Assembly (NCBI GenBank): GCA_030248215.1
Contig: JASANG010001737.1
Coordinates: 554,501 to 618,500 of the forward strand
Direction of reading: 5' to 3'
Length of the DNA stretch: 64,000 nt
Source: Enoplolaimus lenunculus
Taxonomy: Eukaryota > Nematoda > Enoplea > Enoplida > Thoracostomopsidae
Shown: positions 61,731-64,000 of the stretch, in pieces
Layout of the letters: each line of letters starts with the position of its first letter
How positions within the stretch are numbered: the stretch's first letter is position 1
Translations under genes and position numbers: made by a program
The notes under the pieces: generated by a model
Databases searched by the model: none
Told to the model about the DNA's origin: nothing
The model's input: the letters and a program-made list of their open reading frames with translations, nothing else

Positions 61731-62256
61731 TTGATGTTATATTTGAAACATTGTTACAGCGTTATTCCTGGTAACCGTTAATTTAAGATATTTGTTGTGT
61801 CCCAGAGCCGATAACGAGAATTTATCACAAGGTTACAGTCAGACGAAGCAAACTCTAATTCCCTTTGGTAAATTTAATTATATTCAGTGCCCAAAGGTGA
61901 TACACAATTGCAACCTGCAGTATAATTAGCAAGTCATAAACGAAATATTAATATTTTTCTGATTATTGCAAACGACTATTTTTAGATGATTATGCCTACA
62001 CTTTAGAATTTGATTTTTCTAAAGTTAAAAGTTTTAGTTGCGAACGAATACTGCTAAATCAAGTGATGTATCAAATTGCCGTATTATCGAAGTGCAGTAC
62101 GAATACGCTCGCTGATCCAAGGCGACACAGAGGCCATATTATTCCTTCACAGAAATCAAAACCAATTTTAGCTTTTAACATTTAGCACTAAAATTGTGTT
62201 TGGCTTTTCGCTCGTTTCGCGCACGATCTTGTGGCAATGTATCATATATATTTCGT

Positions 62257-62386
62257 GGTCAATGTTACTTTTCGAGGCGTAACAGTAGGCCTAAGCCTAC
62301 GCCTAAGCAAAAAATGTACTCTAGAATCTAAACCTACTCTTTTAGACCAATCAGAAACCTGGACGCTCCTTAAAGTACCATGGGCC
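62257..62386. mobile_element. Family 2 MITE, short
   Basis: GGTCAATGTTACTTTTCGAG start, a few CCTAAG-like units, CTCCTTAAAGTACCATGGGC end. Confidence 0.75.
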
Positions 62387-64000
62387 TATTTCGTGATAAA
62401 AACAGTTTTACACAATGATAATTGAGATATTAAAACGACGACCTAAGACGAAAATTGACTCAAATATTTAAAGTTTTATAAAGTTAAAATTCAAGCTAAC
62501 AGACCTTTCAGTTTTCTGCATTTTGATTCGTTTTTTTCATTTAACTTCCGTCAATTATGTGCTCAAATTGAACTTACAATCTCAACTGAACTTGAAACCA
62601 AAATTAAGTTTGGCTGGACCGGGAATCAATCCATCATTGCTATATTACAGCGTTTAGTCATTACTGTGAGAAGTTTGTGATTTGCTAGTTTCACGGTCCC
62701 TAAATCACAACTTCATGTTTGTTCTATTTCGCTATCCGCCCTGACTTTGTGAAGCGGCCGGTAAATGTTTATTGCCCCACCCGAATACGAATATAACACC
62801 GATTATTATACAAGTACGACACTAGATCGAATGTCCTAATCGAGAGCCTAATCCGAAATCTTTGACGATTGTGCCTAAATTCCATTTAATCCAGCCCCTG
62901 GCTCACATATACTAATGTTTTTTTCAAATCCCCAGAAAGTTGTGAAATCGCAACACCATTAGAATTACACTCCAAAATCCCCAGGTCCTAAGCCGTGTAT
63001 TCTAAGCCCGTTGTAGATACACCAATTTTCCGACCAAAGTAACCCCGTTAGAATGGTCCAATCCGATGTCGAATAGCAAACCGTACCCCGTTAAGTTTAC
63101 TAAACTACAATTCCCCAGGTTTCCTTTAAATCCCCAAAATTCCCGCAATTACTCCATAACACTAGCAACCTAGTACTGGGTAGCCAACGATGCGCCCTGC
63201 GCACTGTAATAACAAATGTCCATGATTTCCTTCACATACTAGCCACCGTGGCAACTCATAAGTCCAATGTTACTACGTGACTACCCCAAACAAACTACCA
63301 AACCGTTAAATTCGGTAAGTTTCCAAAAGTATGCAATAAAAAAAGACAGAAAACGACTTAAAACCAACTACTTCAAGTTCAACTAACTATGATCTGGCGC
63401 TGATTCCGGTCCTGGCTACCTATATGCGACTCGACTTAATTTGCATACAGACTGACACCCGCATATTAGCAGATGTAGCCAATACATGTATGAAACGTTA
63501 TTTAATGGCCAAGCAAGGCCCAGGCCGTATAACATTAATTTATACTTTTTACGCCTTCTAGCAACGCCTATTAAGCCTAACTAAAGTTCTAAAAGAGACT
63601 AGGTGGAGCCAGGGACTCCCATAAGGTGTGGTTTAAGATTTTGTTTTAGTTTTATGTGTTGGTTTTCTATTTGAAATATAATGAAGAGTGGCAAAGCCAC
63701 ATACAATTAGCGTAGCCACTGGGGTTCAAAGGTAAAACTAGCTTTGAGATTTTTGTTCAGAGGTTTTCAGAAAGTTTTTCAGTTGGTAACACAAGAACTC
63801 CCTATTCGAAATTTTTATACAACTTAATTTTTTTTGTTTCTGAAATCTTAGATATGCATCTGTGTTTGTTTAAATATAAATGTATACAAACCAGTGGCGT
63901 ACCGAGGAATTCCGATTCGCATTTGCGAGGGCCGGAACCCAAAGGCGACTAAAATACTGGCCGTTGAAATGGAACTGGCAAATCGTTAACGATTATTCAA

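Larger units (their letters stand above)
50492..64000. other. Downstream region: repeat-rich, no convincing gene
   Basis: No multi-exon pattern was recognised. Families 1, 2, 4, 6 and 7 are scattered through it and listed singly. Two open frames (52493-52828 and 60292-60515) look somewhat protein-like but lack support. 62390-63700 has no recognised repeat; 62860-63330 is noticeably C-rich and G-poor on this strand. Confidence 0.5.

Overview
The window is AT-rich animal DNA. It carries 43 recognisable exons of one very large spliced plus-strand gene (26-50377) whose 5' end lies outside the window, followed by about 13.6 kb of mostly repeat-filled DNA with no convincing gene. Introns are GT-AG, mostly 0.5-2 kb, and packed with short inverted-repeat transposons (MITEs). 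The species cannot be fixed from the sequence. An invertebrate is likely; a tunicate would fit the compact introns and sushi-rich receptor. The nematode telomere word TTAGGC is abundant, but here it sits inside MITEs, so it is not good evidence for a nematode.

The gene encodes at least 34 sushi (CCP, complement control protein) modules. Nearly all are single phase 1-1 exons of about 177 nt; module 31 is split in two. A 17-nt microexon then leads into seven exons encoding a class B (adhesion/secretin-like) seven-helix receptor with a short tail and a stop at 50375-50377. All exon phases agree across the whole chain: 7121 nt, giving about 2372 residues in the window. I see no GAIN domain or GPS motif between the last sushi module and helix 1, so the predicted protein is a long sushi stalk attached almost directly to a 7TM domain. 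A ligand- or cell-surface-sensing role is inferred, not shown.

The sushi region has higher-order order. Modules fall into classes (alpha, beta, zeta, gamma, delta) arranged as alpha-beta-zeta-gamma-delta, gamma-delta, three alpha-beta-zeta triplets, then alpha-beta-zeta-gamma-delta again. Several places show partial exon duplication: a 232-bp tandem array with inverted half-exons before module 7, a palindromic duplication of the module 12 exon tail, decayed tails of modules 4 and 21, and a dead module 11-like exon.

Repeats: at least twelve MITE-like families are recognisable by terminal inverted repeats. At least three families with unrelated ends carry internal TTAGGC (or CCTAAG) arrays. 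Others include a TTAA-flanked piggyBac-like family carrying a tRNA-like segment, a TA-flanked palindromic family (one copy inserted inside another MITE), a tRNA-headed SINE-like element and several minisatellites.
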